Notes under the pieces: generated by a model | Told to the model about the DNA's origin: nothing | The model's input: the letters and a program-made list of their open reading frames with translations, nothing else | Databases searched by the model: none | Origin: Brachionus plicatilis | Taxonomy: Eukaryota > Rotifera > Eurotatoria > Ploima > Brachionidae | Assembly (NCBI GenBank): GCA_010279815.1 | Contig: QEOQ01000226.1 | Location: forward strand, 2,017,969-2,081,968 | Direction: 5' to 3' | DNA length: 64,000 bases | Position numbers and translations under genes: made by a program | In this document: positions 33,790-45,435 of the stretch, in pieces | How positions within the stretch are numbered: position 1 is the stretch's first letter | How the letters are laid out: each line of letters begins with the position of its first letter

Positions 33790-34181
33790 CAACTAGTTTG
33801 TTGGCAACATTCTCAAAAATGGGAAATCACTAATTTAACAAATAAATAATTTCTCTCTCTCTCTCTCTCTCTTATTTTATTTTTTATTTTTATTTTAGAC
33901 TCACACAACGATTTGCTTTCTAAGCATAGGGATTTTTGTTAATTTTTGTTGGTAGCTTTTTTTGTTCATTACCAAACTTTTTGAGCGCTTTTTTTTTCTT
34001 GCAACTTATTACGAATCACAAAATTCAAGATACGCAATTGAATTTTTTGTTATAATGTCTTGTTGATAATTGTTAATTATTTCGATTTGTGTGCGGATAT
34101 ATAAATACTAGAACCAAACAGCTCAACCAGCTCAAGAAACAAACAAAACTTCTAATCAAAACACTAGAACCAGAAGAAAAA

Positions 34182-35038
34182 ATGTTCAATTTACTTGGCA
34201 GCCTATTGTTCGGCAACAGATCAGCAGAGAGGAGCCACACTCAGACAAATGACGTAAATACTCAAGAGGACTGGGACATAGTGGACCGGTCCGAGGAAGC
34301 GGACAAATTGAAGGCCGAGCCGGTGGTGTACGGGCCGGAGCCGGCGCCTGGCGTGCTGGAGCGGGCCGAGGACGACAATGACGTCATACTGGGCTCGTTT
34401 TTCGAGAGAAACGAGCACAGCACCGACGACCAGGAGCGCTACAAGGCGCGCACCTACGACGACGATGAGATGCCCGAGGTCAGAAGCAAGGACTGGCTCA
34501 TTACGCCCTTGCCATGCTTGACATCCATCACTGCCTCGCAGCGCTCCGTCACTGAGAACTCTGAGCTGGAAAATTTGCTCATCGAACACCCGAGCATGAG
34601 CGTGTTTGTCACCGCTACATCCACATCCATTATTGAGTCCATTGACAGTCCCGTAAGCAGCAAATTATGCCTGGTTTTGTATCGATTTTTGTCGAGGCAA
34701 AAATCGATATCAAAAAATTAGAATTTGTATTTATTTTTTTTTTTGTTAAGGAAAAGAGCGGCTGTGAAAAGCGCAAGGGGGGTGACTCGGCCAACAGCAC
34801 TTTGAGACGCAAGGGCAAAAAGAGCAAAAAATCAAGCGCCTTGTGCAATAAGGAAAATGTGCGCGTTCTGTTGTTCAGCGACGCCAAAAAGGGCTTGGCT
34901 CAAGCCAAAAAAGTTGAGAGTGCCGCGCTCAATGGCAAACAAATGACTCGCTGCAACAAAAGCTCAGCGTTCAAGTCAATCAATGTAAATTTGAACAAGC
35001 GAAAGTATCACAAATTGCAGCAACCATCTGTCCTCTAA
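34182..35038 (+). CDS. TP53INP / DOR-family autophagy and transcription cofactor
   Basis: Exons 34182-34652 and 34751-35038, 252 residues. The start MFNLLGSLLFGN resembles the MFQRLNKMFVG start of TP53INP1. TQEDWDIVD is the acidic LC3-interacting type motif of the family (EDDEWILVD in human). The hallmark block is DWLITPLPCLTS ... ELENLLIEHPSMSV, nearly identical to the human WFITPPPCFTA...MENLLIEHPSMSV. The basic C-terminal part, with LRRKGKKSKK and ending NKRKYHKLQQPSVL, corresponds to the nuclear/nucleolar-localising tail. These small proteins shuttle between nucleus and autophagosome, promote autophagy and act as cofactors for p53 or nuclear receptors. TP53INP1 and TP53INP2 cannot be separated here. 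Codon use is GC-rich like VPS15. The intron has a perfect 12-bp hairpin (34680-34691 and 34698-34709). Confidence 0.88.
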
Positions 35039-35700
35039 ACACTCAGCTCTCTTTGTTTAGATTAGATTCATTTTTTCAAGCGATTCATTTCTATGTTAGT
35101 TAGATACTATTTCTATTGGATTTTTAATTTTTTAATTTTTTAATTTTTTTTTTTTTTTTTTTTTTTATTTTTTGTTGAGTTAATGATTTTAACGAAAATG
35201 TGTATATATAAAGACAACTGACCAAACATGAAAGAAACTAAGCCGCAACCAAAAAAAAAAGCATACATAAAAAAAATATAAAATTTTCTCACAAAATTCT
35301 CAAAAAAAAAATGTTTCTCTATTTGGCTATTATTTGTGTATTTTATAGATGTAAATATAAGTTTAGTAAAATAATGCTTTGGTTTTTGGAATGCGCCGCA
35401 GTGGCATTTAGTGAGTGAACATTGAACGCAAGAAAAACCAAAGTTGAGAAAAAAAATATTTTAGACTAATTTTTAGACTTTTTTTATTATTATGGTTTTG
35501 GAATTTTTTCTTATCATCAACAATTTTTTAACACTATTGTGACAGATTATTTACACGAACTGTTTTTTATAGTTTTTTTTTTCTTATATTTTTTTTAATT
35601 TTTATTTTATCATTTTTTAAACTTTAAATTAAGCAAACAACAAAAAAATAAATTTTCAAACTTTAATTTTTTTCATTTTATTCAATGACTCATAAATCAA
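35039..35700. other. TP53INP-family 3' UTR and spacer
   Basis: T-rich sequence with long T runs (35145-35167). AATAAA occurs at 35647. The UTR is probably long, as in other members of the family. Nothing else was seen. Confidence 0.45.
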
Positions 35701-35765
35701 AGTACACCAGTCACAGATAAATTTATATGTGAACAATAAAAAGAAATTATTTTTACTTTTTTAAA

Positions 35766-36205
35766 TATGTGATCATAAATTAGTTTTGCTGATCCAAGAT
35801 CAAATTACGTGATCAAAATAAAAATTAGGTGATCAAATAACCAATTACGTGATCAAACAAAAAAATAGGTGACCAAAAAAATCTATTGAATTAAAATCTT
35901 TGAAGTCCAAATATTAATATATTAACCGAGTCATGTAAAAAAAATTAATTGTATACTCTCCCTATATGTATATTGAGCCCTTTCGTACCTGACATATACT
36001 TTCCGCAATGTGGACATGCAGCTGAATGTCCACATTGCAGAAAGCTGAAAGTTGAATTTGCAAGAATTTTTGTGCATCAAATAATTTGTTAAATTATTTC
36101 TATTTTTTTAAAATATGTGATCAAATATTAATTATGTGATCGCTGGATAGTTTTAGCGATCAATTTAAAAATTATGTGATCTGAAAAAAAATTTGGTGAT
36201 CATTA
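35766..36205. repeat. GTGATC-motif cluster around a 19-bp hairpin
   Basis: At least eight copies of (A/T)(A/C/G/T)GTGATC(A) sit in two groups (35768-35875 and 36116-36202), mostly in AAATTA-GTGATCAAA contexts. They flank a central hairpin at 35999-36044, whose arms CTTTCCGCAATGTGGACAT and ATGTCCACATTGCAGAAAG pair with one mismatch. Clustered short motifs near both ends resemble subterminal transposase sites, so a non-autonomous transposon is likely, but no terminal repeats or target duplication were found. Confidence 0.55.
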
Positions 36206-36224
36206 GTTACAATTTTTTTTATAC

Positions 36225-36475
36225 CGTAAAAGTCCAAAGAGGAGAGTTAAGTTGGGAGCATTTTTTATATGGAGCAGAGCAATTTATTTAAAAATGTTTA
36301 AATTCCTATTAAAATTTTACAATATTTTAAATTTTAACAAAATTTGTTAATTATTGATAAAAATATTTTTTTATGCCAATATTATTATTTGAAAAGTTAT
36401 TAATGTTTTATCTGTACCAAATTGCTCTGCTTTGAAATTTCTCCCAACTTAACTCGCTCAAATTCTGCTATAATT
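36225..36475. mobile_element. Short TIR element (MITE-like)
   Basis: GAGTTAAGTTGGGAG (36243-36257) recurs inverted as CTCCCAACTTAACTC (36440-36454), and GCAGAGCAATTT (36274-36285) as AAATTGCTCTGC (36419-36430), in mirrored order. The arms are therefore about 45-60 bp around an AT-rich centre. Exact ends and a target duplication are unclear. No coding potential. Confidence 0.6.
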
Positions 36476-36794
36476 AAGTCAAATTCAAGTTTTTTTTTAC
36501 CAATGAAGTTTTGTTTTATGTTAAATAAATTATGTTATATATTTAAAAATAAAAATTGTAAGTAATTATTAATTTAGATGTGTCAAATAAACCATAAAAG
36601 TTTGTGGGTAAAAAAAAACCCATTTGGGCTTTTATGTATATTTTATTTTACATTAAATTATAACAATTTTTAAACAAAAAAAAATAAAATTATAAATTAT
36701 ATGCGATTTCAGATTGAAGAACAAAAAAATTTTAAGTTTTAATTTTTTTCTAAAAGTTTGAATTCATTTAAAAAAAAGAGCTTAAAAAACCCGT

Positions 36795-36842
36795 GGTCTT
36801 TCTAGGGTTAAGTGATCAACTGATCACATAACCTAGGAGACC
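36795..36842. repeat. Near-perfect 48-bp palindrome
   Basis: GGTCT...AGTGATCA meets TGATCACAT...AGACC with almost no loop. It shares the GTGATCA core with the motif cluster at 35.8-36.2 kb and lies 13 bp outside the next foldback, so it may be an end of the same or a nested element. Confidence 0.5.
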
Positions 36843-36855
36843 CATTTCAACTCCC

Positions 36856-37290
36856 GTATTACCTTGTTCGATACTGCAGCCTCATAAGCTGAAAAAAACC
36901 TTGGTACACACAGCAAACACCATCTAGCTTAAGCATTCTTAACTTGGACCGCATGCTTTAAGGATTTTTTTAAGTAATAGTCCGCTTTAAAATTTAATTT
37001 TTTTAAGTTTAATGCTGCATTAATAAGCTTGAGATTTTTTCCGAAAAATAAAATAAATTTTTCTTTTGATTCAATTTATGGCGTTGGATCAAAAGTAAAA
37101 TTTGAAAAAAATAATTTTTAATTTTTTGAAAAAAAACTGAAGCTTTTTAATGTCGCATTAAACTTAAAAAAAATTAATTTTAAAGCGGACACTTTAAGTA
37201 TGAGATGCAAATCAAGAATGTTTTAACATGGGCAAGATGGTGTTTGCTGTGTGTACCAAGGCTTTTTTTGAGTATTGAGCAAGGAAATAC
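36856..37290. mobile_element. Long foldback element with 27-bp perfect inverted block
   Basis: CCTTGGTACACACAGCAAAC..ACCATCT at 36899-36925 is repeated exactly in reverse at 37235-37261. The pairing continues inward (AGTCCGCTTTAAAATT against AATTTTAAAGCGGAC; AAGTTTAATGC against GCATTAAACTT) and outward (GTATTACCTTGTTC against GAGCAAGGAAATAC). The whole 435 bp folds on itself with a small loop near 37070. No ORF or clear target duplication is present. Confidence 0.8.
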
Positions 37291-37887
37291 TGTAGCCTTT
37301 TATCAAAATCAATAAATTAAAAATAATTTATATTTTCTTTTTCCGCTAACTCAGACTTGTACAAAGTTTAATTGTCTCATTATGCTTGTATAATAAATTA
37401 TTTTAAAAAGCTTAATAAAATCGGCCCGATATTTTTTAACATCAGAATTTATTGCAAATGATAATTCAGCCAACTCGGGAATCATAATTTTATCAATACT
37501 TCAAAGCTTGATTAAAATTTATAATTTATCAAATGAGAAAATTTCTACTCAATCGATATTTAATTTTGTAATATTGATTTTTTGTAAAAGACTCACGGCT
37601 TTGTTCATAGATTAGTTGATCAACAATCTACGCATTAACCAAATTTTACTAATTTTAGTTTTTTGATAAACAAGATTATTTTGTTTATCAGCCAAGTTTG
37701 TCTCGTCGACATATGCTTTGATATACCAGATTACGCAATTTAACCAAAATGCGTAATATTGCATTTAGTAGTTTTTTTTTGAATAGGAATAAAAACTCAA
37801 AAATTTTGGCTCTATGTTTTACTTGCATTAAAAATTCTACATCTAATTAAAATAATATTAAACAAAAAAAATATTAATTTTCACAAA
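37291..37887. other. Spacer upstream of MBTPS1
   Basis: AT-rich sequence likely holding the MBTPS1 promoter. No motif was recognised. Confidence 0.45.
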
Positions 37888-40800
37888 ATGAAAATTAAAT
37901 TTTTGAATTTTTATATTTTAACATTTTTTGCCAGTTATATTAGCCTAAAATATTGTGAATCAATAGACAATATTTCAATAATTCCGGAAAAAAATGGTAA
38001 AATTTGCTTGATCTATACCAATTAATGTTTAATAATTGACCATAATCAGAGATTCTGATCCAATACACGAGCTATTTTCGAAAAAATGAAAGACTTAAAA
38101 TTTTGAAAAATTTTTTTGACATAAATTTTATAAAAAATTATTCTGTAAAAGAAAAAATCTCGATATTCAGCAAATATCCAAGTGACTTCGATGTTGTTTG
38201 CGTGAAAGTAAGAAATTTTTTCTTTACTCAAATAAACTTTGGTGAAAAATTTTTCTCAAGGACTCTTTTGGTTCTTGGATTTTTCCTGACAATAAGAATA
38301 ATTTCATTGTAAACATTCAATCTCATGAACGAATACAAAAGAGTATTCAAATAAAAAATTTAAATGGTAATTTGAAATTAAGATTGCTAATGAAAATTTA
38401 GAAAATTTTTTAAAAGTAAATAATGATACAACATGTTTTGATCGGGCCGAATTTAGGAGCAGAAACTTGCTTCAATTTGAAAAAGAATTTGAATTAAAAC
38501 CAAAATTAAAAAAAAATAAACCTCTGGTGTCTTCGACAAAATTGATCAATAAACTAAAAGCTAGATACTTGTGGCAGCAAGGAATCACCGGCAAGGGGGT
38601 CAATGTTGCTATTTTTGATACAGGTCTACAAACAAATCATCCTCATTTCAAGAATATCATCGAAAGAATTGATTTTACTCACGAAAATAATCCTGATGAT
38701 AAAATCGGACATGGAACTTTTGTTTGTGGAGTGATCGCAAGCCAAAAAGAATGCTTAGGACTTGCACCTGACGCAAATATCTACATATTTAAAGTATTCA
38801 CCAAAAATCAAGTTTCATATACCTCGTGGTTTTTGGACGCATTCAACTATGCTATTATGAAAAAAATAGATGTATTAAATCTTTCAATAGGTGGCCCTGA
38901 TTTTATGGTATGATTAAAATAAATTTAATTTAATTAAAAATTTTCTCTATTTTTCAATTAGGACATGGCATTTGTTCGAAAAGTTCGAGAGGTTACATCT
39001 AAACGAATTATAATGGTTTCAGGCATCGGTAATGATGGTCCTCTCTATGGAACTCTAAACAATCCGGCAGATCAGCTTGATGTAATAGGTGTAGGTGGTT
39101 TGGGCTCAGATGATAAAATAGCAAAATTTTCCAGTAGAGGAATGACAACTTGGGAGCTTCCATTTGGATACGGACGTGTCAAGCCTGATATTGTTACTTA
39201 TGGAACTAATGTTGTTGGTTCACAAAGAAATGGTAGCTGTAGAACTTTATCAGGAACTTCAGTCGCGTCCCCGATTGTGGCAGGAGCCATAACCCTTCTA
39301 TTAAGCTCGTTGAGCAAAGCAGAAAAGCGTCGCATGAATCCGGCAAGTATAAAACAAATTTTAATGGCAAGTGCAGATCGAATTGAAGATGCCAACATGT
39401 TCGAACAGGGGTTCGGAAAACTAAACCTAATCAAGGCGTACAAATACTTAAAAAATTACAAAACCCAAGTAAGTGCGGTACCAAGCTATGTTGATTTGAC
39501 TGAGTGTCCTTATTTTTGGCCATATTGTACACAGCCAATGTATTATAGTGGAATGCCGGTTGTAATAAATGTTACTATAGTAAATCCTATCAAAGTATCT
39601 GGAAAAATTCAATCACCAGTAATTATTTAACCAAAATTGTCCAAAGAAAGTTTTTTAGAATTTTTTTTTTCAGCCAAAATGGTATCCTTCGCGCAAAACA
39701 AATGGAGGCTTTTTAAAATTTAATTTTGCTTATCCGACCGTTTTGTGGCCTTGGTCAGGATATTTGAGCATCGGAATTACTGTGGATAGTTTAGCAAGTG
39801 AATTCGAGGGAATTGTTGACGGACTGGTCCGTTTCAAGGTACACTCTGAATCCAATGATTTACTAAACGAAATAAATTTATATGTAAAAGCAAAAATAAT
39901 CCCGACACCCTCGCGTAAACAGCGAATTCTCTGGGATCAATTTCATAACTTAAGATATCCGTCTGGGTATTTTCCCAGAGATGATTTGAAAATGAGAAAT
40001 GATCCACTAGATTGGAATGGGGATCATGTAAACATTTAATTAGCTTATTAAAATTTAAGCTTATTTTTTTCTATAGATACATACGAATTTTAGAGATTTG
40101 TTTCAATATTTAAGAGATTCTGGGTATTTTATAGAAACTCTTGGTCACAGTTACAATTGTTTTAATGCTTCTAATTATGGTAAGTAAATTAAAAAGGAAG
40201 CTTGAAAAAAATTAAAAAATTATATCTATTTTTTGTCTCTTTGATTTATTCTAATTTAAAATTGTTTATGCATTCTGTAAATTTGATTTTTATAAATTTG
40301 AAAATTCTATCATCCCTACATAGATAATCTTAAATTTGGTGGCTTTAATTCTAAAACAATACAACTTAATGTTTAGGCTAGTTTAATTTTAGATTAATTG
40401 TAATTAAAGGATAAAAAATTATTTAATTTTCGATTCTAAATTAACAATTTGATTAAAAACAATCATCTTGGAAAGCACTGTTAAAAGAAATATATAATAT
40501 TATTAGTTTCACTTTTTAAAATTTTAACCTATTGTTAAAAATCAATATTTTTATTAGTGATTTAATTTGTATTACAATTTTTGTATGAAAATTCACTTTG
40601 TCTAATCAGATTATAGTCTGAAGTTTTGTTCATTTGGGTTATTCTTAAAATGCGGAAGTGCTACTTAAAACTCTTTTATTTTATTTATTAAAAAAATGTA
40701 TTATTCATTATTTAAAATAAGTAAATTTTATCTAATTAACGGTAAGAAAAAGAATTAATTACAAATTTTCTTTAAAAAATATTTTGTGCACAATCCTTAA

Positions 40801-42753
40801 AAAACACATTAACCATGTTAATTTACATTTTTTTTACACTTGGCTTCAGACTCTTAATATGTGAAATATTCTCACAGTTAAAAATTTTTTGATAATCATT
40901 TATTGGAATATAATAAAGAGCTTCAAATACATTTTGTATCTAAATAAATGATTCTATTATCTTTAAAAAAAAAAAAATATCGAATTTATTTTATTAATAT
41001 ATTATTTAATTATTAAACTATCAATAAATAAATAAAATAAAATAAAAAATTTTTGAAAATAATTGACCCTGAGTTGCTTGATAAACTGGAACTAGTACAG
41101 GAGTAGTTGATGTCTCACTTTCGTTCATTTTTTAGTTTTTTAATTTTAAGTTATTTTCGCTTAAAAGATAATTATTTGTCAAGGAAATAAATTCAGTTTC
41201 ATAATATAATTGAGAAATTAGTAAAAAATTGATGTTTCTTTTGATATATTTAACATCAAAAAAAATATAAATTAATTAAATAAGATACAAAATGATATTT
41301 TAAGACATTGGAATAAATTATACTAGATATTGTATACATTTGATACTTTTTTGAATAAAATTAAATACTTCATTTATTTAGATACGATATTAAATAGCAG
41401 CCTATAATAGAATATTTTAATAAAAATTCGATTAAACGATTTAAAATTTTTTTAAATAAATTTAAATTATATTTATCAGTTTCCGCATTTTTGGGATAAG
41501 ATTTATCTTTAAAAATTAAGCTGATTTAAAAAATAAATAATAATTATTAAATTAACTTTATAAATTATTGTTATGAATTTCACATTTTCTAAAGGAATAC
41601 TAATGATTGTGGATCCAGAAGAAGAATTTTACAAGACAGAAATCAAAAAAATTAAAGATGATGTACTGAATAATCAATTGTCTTTAATCATTTTCGCTGA
41701 TTGGTATAATACAACTGTAATGAAAGCAGCCAAGTTTTACGAAGACAATAGCAGAAAATGGCTTACACCTTTAACTGGTGGTTCAAATATACCAGCTTTA
41801 AACGGTAATTTATAAATCATCTGAAAGAATAAATGAAAAAAATGTGTTTTAGAGCTATTAGAACCATACAATATTGCATTTGGAGACAAAATTTATGATG
41901 GTGAATTTCGAATAGGCGAACATGTTGGTGTCTATTCATCGGGAACATCAATCTCAAAGTTTCCAAAATCTCAAAACAATTACTTAATATACAGAAATTT
42001 AAGAGATGAAGGTGAATTATTTTTGGCTGAAATAGCAAACAAGACTCTGAAAAATGCCAAAACTGAACTGATAGCCATTCTTGGCCTGGCTCAGCCAAAC
42101 TTTGAATCCGGTCGAATTGTGGTTTATGGTGATTCAAATTGCATTGATTCTAGTCATATGAAAAAAGATTGTTTTTGGCTTATTTCAGCATTAATTGAGT
42201 ATGCGTCCTATAATGTTCTCTATTCTGCTTTTAAAGAGTCCAACTCGGAAAATTTTATTGATAAAAATTTTAAAATAATTGACCGATTGAAAGCATCAGA
42301 TTTTGAAAGTCATTCAAAAATTTTGAACAAAAATCGAAACATTTATCTAAAATGTCCAGAACCTATCTATGAAGCAAATAACTTTATAGATTCTGTCGAT
42401 GAAATATTTTTGCCAACTGAAAAGTATAATTTTTATTTTAAAATTGAAATTTTTTAATCAATTATTTACTAAGAAATTCCCGAAATTTTTTAAAAATGAC
42501 CAATTTTTCTAATGATGACATTCATATAAAAGATATAAAGGAAGCGAGCGAAGAAGTTGATCAAAGAGTGTATGTAGACGACAGTAAAAATATTGATATA
42601 CAGGATGAAATGAATATGAGAATGAGTTTGAGCTTTTGGGAATTTAGCTTTGTACCATGCATTGCCCTTATTTTAGTACTTTTTGTATGCTACAAAAAGT
42701 TTTTTCGCTACAGAGCTAAATTTCGAAATAAAAGATCTAATTATAAAAAATAA
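37888..42753 (+). CDS. MBTPS1: Membrane-bound transcription factor site-1 protease (SKI-1/S1P)
   Basis: Ten exons: 37888-37996, 38050-38207, 38297-38366, 38402-38907, 38962-39618, 39674-40027, 40077-40179, 41595-41804, 41853-42423 and 42474-42753, 1005 residues (human 1052). A signal peptide ([18 protein letters not shown]) and a prodomain with YPSDFDVV come first. The subtilase triad follows: Asp185 (IFDTGLQ), His216 ([12 protein letters not shown]) and Ser381 (LSGTSVASP), with spacings of 31 and 165 as in the human enzyme. Next are [28 protein letters not shown] and one C-terminal transmembrane segment ([15 protein letters not shown]) before a basic cytosolic tail. S1P cuts SREBP, ATF6 and others in the Golgi. 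Intron 3 would be only 35 nt, and intron 7 is 1.4 kb. All other joins are conventional. Confidence 0.95.
40180..41594. other. Long MBTPS1 intron without recognisable content
   Basis: 1415 bp, AT-rich, with simple A/T runs. No transposon ends, exons or RNA genes were identified. Confidence 0.55.
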
Positions 42754-45024
42754 ATAAATGTGTAAATTTTTCTCCTGTTTTGTATTATTCATTTCTTTAA
42801 AAAAAGTAAAAGTTTTAATAAAGATGAAATATTTGTATACTCAATAATGTTTCTTTTTGATAACTACAAAATTGAACCAATAAATGATTAAAATTGGCTT
42901 AAGCAACGGAAATATATATAGTATAAAAAAATATAAAAAAATTTACTATTGTACCATTTTTTAAATGTTTATTAGAAAATAAGTGACTTTTGATATTTAA
43001 GAATATTTTCAGTATTGAAAAATATTTCGTATATCTAACAATTTTTTTCTGCAATATATTCAATATAATTTTAGAAAAATAATTTTTTTTGGTGAAAAAA
43101 AATACAACAGTCAGAAAAAGAAATTATTCCGATTACAATTTGGTGAATTTATATTAATTCGATTATAATTTTTATTTGTAAACTTTCCAAAGTTTAACTT
43201 CTTAGTGAAAAAAATGGTTTAAACAAATTGATATTTTTATATTACAATATTCGGTTTTTGTTTCTATGGTTTTGGAGCTCAAATTTAAATTATTAAAATC
43301 TCAAAAACGATTAAAATTTATCTTTTTGTATCGTTTATTGATTAGGCATGTTAATCTCTTTTTAATAAGAGATATTAAAAAGTTTTTAATATCTCTTATT
43401 TTGGATTTCAGTGATTTTATTTTTATGAATAACATGTAAAAAATTCTTATTCTATTAAATAATATTAAATCCAATAAACAATCTTTATTACAACTATCTT
43501 GAAATGAAATAAAAACAAACAAATATAATGGGATTTCAGGAGATTTGATTTATAGAGTTGTTTTCTTTATATATTTTTTTAAAGGGATAAAATAAAGAAA
43601 AATAATTCACAAAAATTTATCATTTTTTTCAGAATAATAATTTTTCGTAATTTTTCTAAGACAATAAATTTAAAAAAATATTTAAAATTTTTCCTTTAAT
43701 CTACAAAAATTTAATTGAAAAAAATTATTTCACGAGTTAATATAACGTAAATTCATTTAAAATTTATTTTAAAAAAGCAATTTTAATTTAATTTTATCTT
43801 AATATTTTTCTATTAAAGTTTGGAACATAATTTCTATGAAAAAAAAATTCTATAAATATACTTCTATGAAATATTTTTTTAGCAAAATTTATTCTATTAG
43901 TTTTTTTTTAATTTTGTTAATTTTTAATGAATTATTTTTTCTATAAATTGATACATCACCGAAATTTTTATTTAATTGTATAAATCATTTTATAAGTTAA
44001 GATATTGAAAACGCTATTTATTAATTTGCAACCCGGGAAGACAAGTCGAAATTTAGAAACATACTTACTGCTTGAAATGAAAAAATTAAAGAAATAAATA
44101 AATATCTAATAATGAAAACTTTATGTAAAATTTGTTTTAAAAACCAAAAAAACTTAATATTATATATCATCTTAAAGCTTATTCTTCTTTATCTTTCAAT
44201 TGAGCATATATAAGTTGGACCACTAACTTTGTTCTTTAATTTTTTTAGGGTTTTTTGACCATAACTTTTGAACAGAACATTGTATATACATAATTTATAT
44301 ATCGTTGTAATCCTCATTCAATTTCTATTCGACAATATGTAAAAATACATTTTGAAAATCGAAAGGTCATGCCTATATCAGGAGGCATGAACTGGAAAGC
44401 TAACCATGTTTTTTAATACTAGACAGCCCAAAGTACCCCTGTGTAAAATTTTATGGAGATCGGTCTACCGCAACAATTTTCGTATCCTTGATGATCACCA
44501 TTGTTAGTCACAAACTTTTGTTTCATTTATTTTAAAAAGAACATTTAATTTAATAAAAGAATATTTATTGTCTATTTTTTGAAGCTGCCCAACTTTTTAA
44601 AAAAACTTTCACGATTTTTGAATATTTTTGTTTTAACCAAAACATAACTAAATAAGCAAATCAGATATTAAATATTTAAGAAACTTTAAATTATAAAATA
44701 AATGATGAAGAATGATGAATCCACTTTGTATTGAATTTTTTCAAGTGAAAAATCCTTTTTTTTTTTGATCCAACTTTAATTTTACAAATACATATTCTAA
44801 TAAATAATTTACGGATGGATTATAATCAATAACTAGACATTCAATTTATTAATCTTAATTAAAAAAAAAAGAAAACAAAAAAGGAAAAAAATTTCTAGTT
44901 GAAAGAATACAAACAAATGTTAAATCTAAATTTTATTAAATTAAAACATTAAATCCGAATGAATACAGAGTAAATTTAAAACTATTTGAAAAAAAATAGC
45001 TTAATTATTTCTCTATTACCATAA
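42754..45024. other. Intergenic region between MBTPS1 and the neuropeptide gene (convergent)
   Basis: It holds a perfect 37-bp palindrome at 43364-43400. At 44205-44520 a less AT-rich stretch reads ACCATAACTTTTGAACAG ... CCTGTGTAAAATTTTATGG ... AGATCGGTCTACCG, a sequence style common in old dispersed transposon copies of invertebrates. No gene is supported; open frames near 43301 are compositional. Confidence 0.5.
43364..43400. repeat. Perfect 37-bp palindrome
   Basis: 18-bp arms AATAAGAGATATTAAAAA and its exact inverse around a single G. It could be a small hairpin or a residue of a foldback element. Confidence 0.7.
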
Positions 45025-45435
45025 TTATTTTTTTCCAGGAACACCCCATACACCTTGCAAACCACTTGCAAACATATTTCGATTTAGTCTTTTTCGCTTC
45101 ATAATATTATATGGCTTTTCAAATGAGTCAAAATTGAAAAATGATCTCTTCTCCGGGTCAAATTCTTTTGGGGACGAGTCCTGATTAAGCTCATTTAGTT
45201 GAAATATTTTGTCCAATATTGGCCTAAGCTTAATATACTTCTCTCTTAGATTATCAATCTTGGACTCCATCAACGAATCTTGTATTTCATTTGGTAAATT
45301 ATCTCGAAATTGATCTTCTGTCAAACAGTTAACCTTTGAAATAATAAATTTTTTTATCAAATCTCTTTAAAAAAGGACTAAGCTTACTTTAGTCAAAACC
45401 AACAAAGCAATTACTAGTTTTAAAATTGGATTCAT
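45025..45435 (-). CDS. Probable secreted neuropeptide/prohormone precursor
   Basis: Two exons, 45435-45388 and 45333-45025, 118 residues. Exon 1 encodes only the hydrophobic signal core (MNPILKLVIALLVLTK), continuing VNC|LTED, a plausible signal-peptidase site. An acidic/polar spacer follows, with KR at 78-79 and KRKR at 95-98. The protein then ends LNRNMFASGLQGVWGVP-GKK-stop. KRKR is a furin/prohormone-convertase site, and Gly-Lys-Lys at the end is the substrate for carboxypeptidase trimming and C-terminal amidation. The expected product is thus a 17-residue peptide ending GVWGVP-amide. A second fragment, SFFNFDSFEKPYNIM, would lie between the basic sites. I do not match either to a known family. 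The ATG is preceded by TTTTTTTTAG 10 nt upstream. Confidence 0.75.

Noticed and set aside
34667..34750. Plus-strand frame treating the TP53INP intron as coding
   Set aside because: The ATG lies inside an intron with clear GTAAGC donor and TTTGTTAAG acceptor; splicing joins IDSP directly to EKSGCEKRK in phase.
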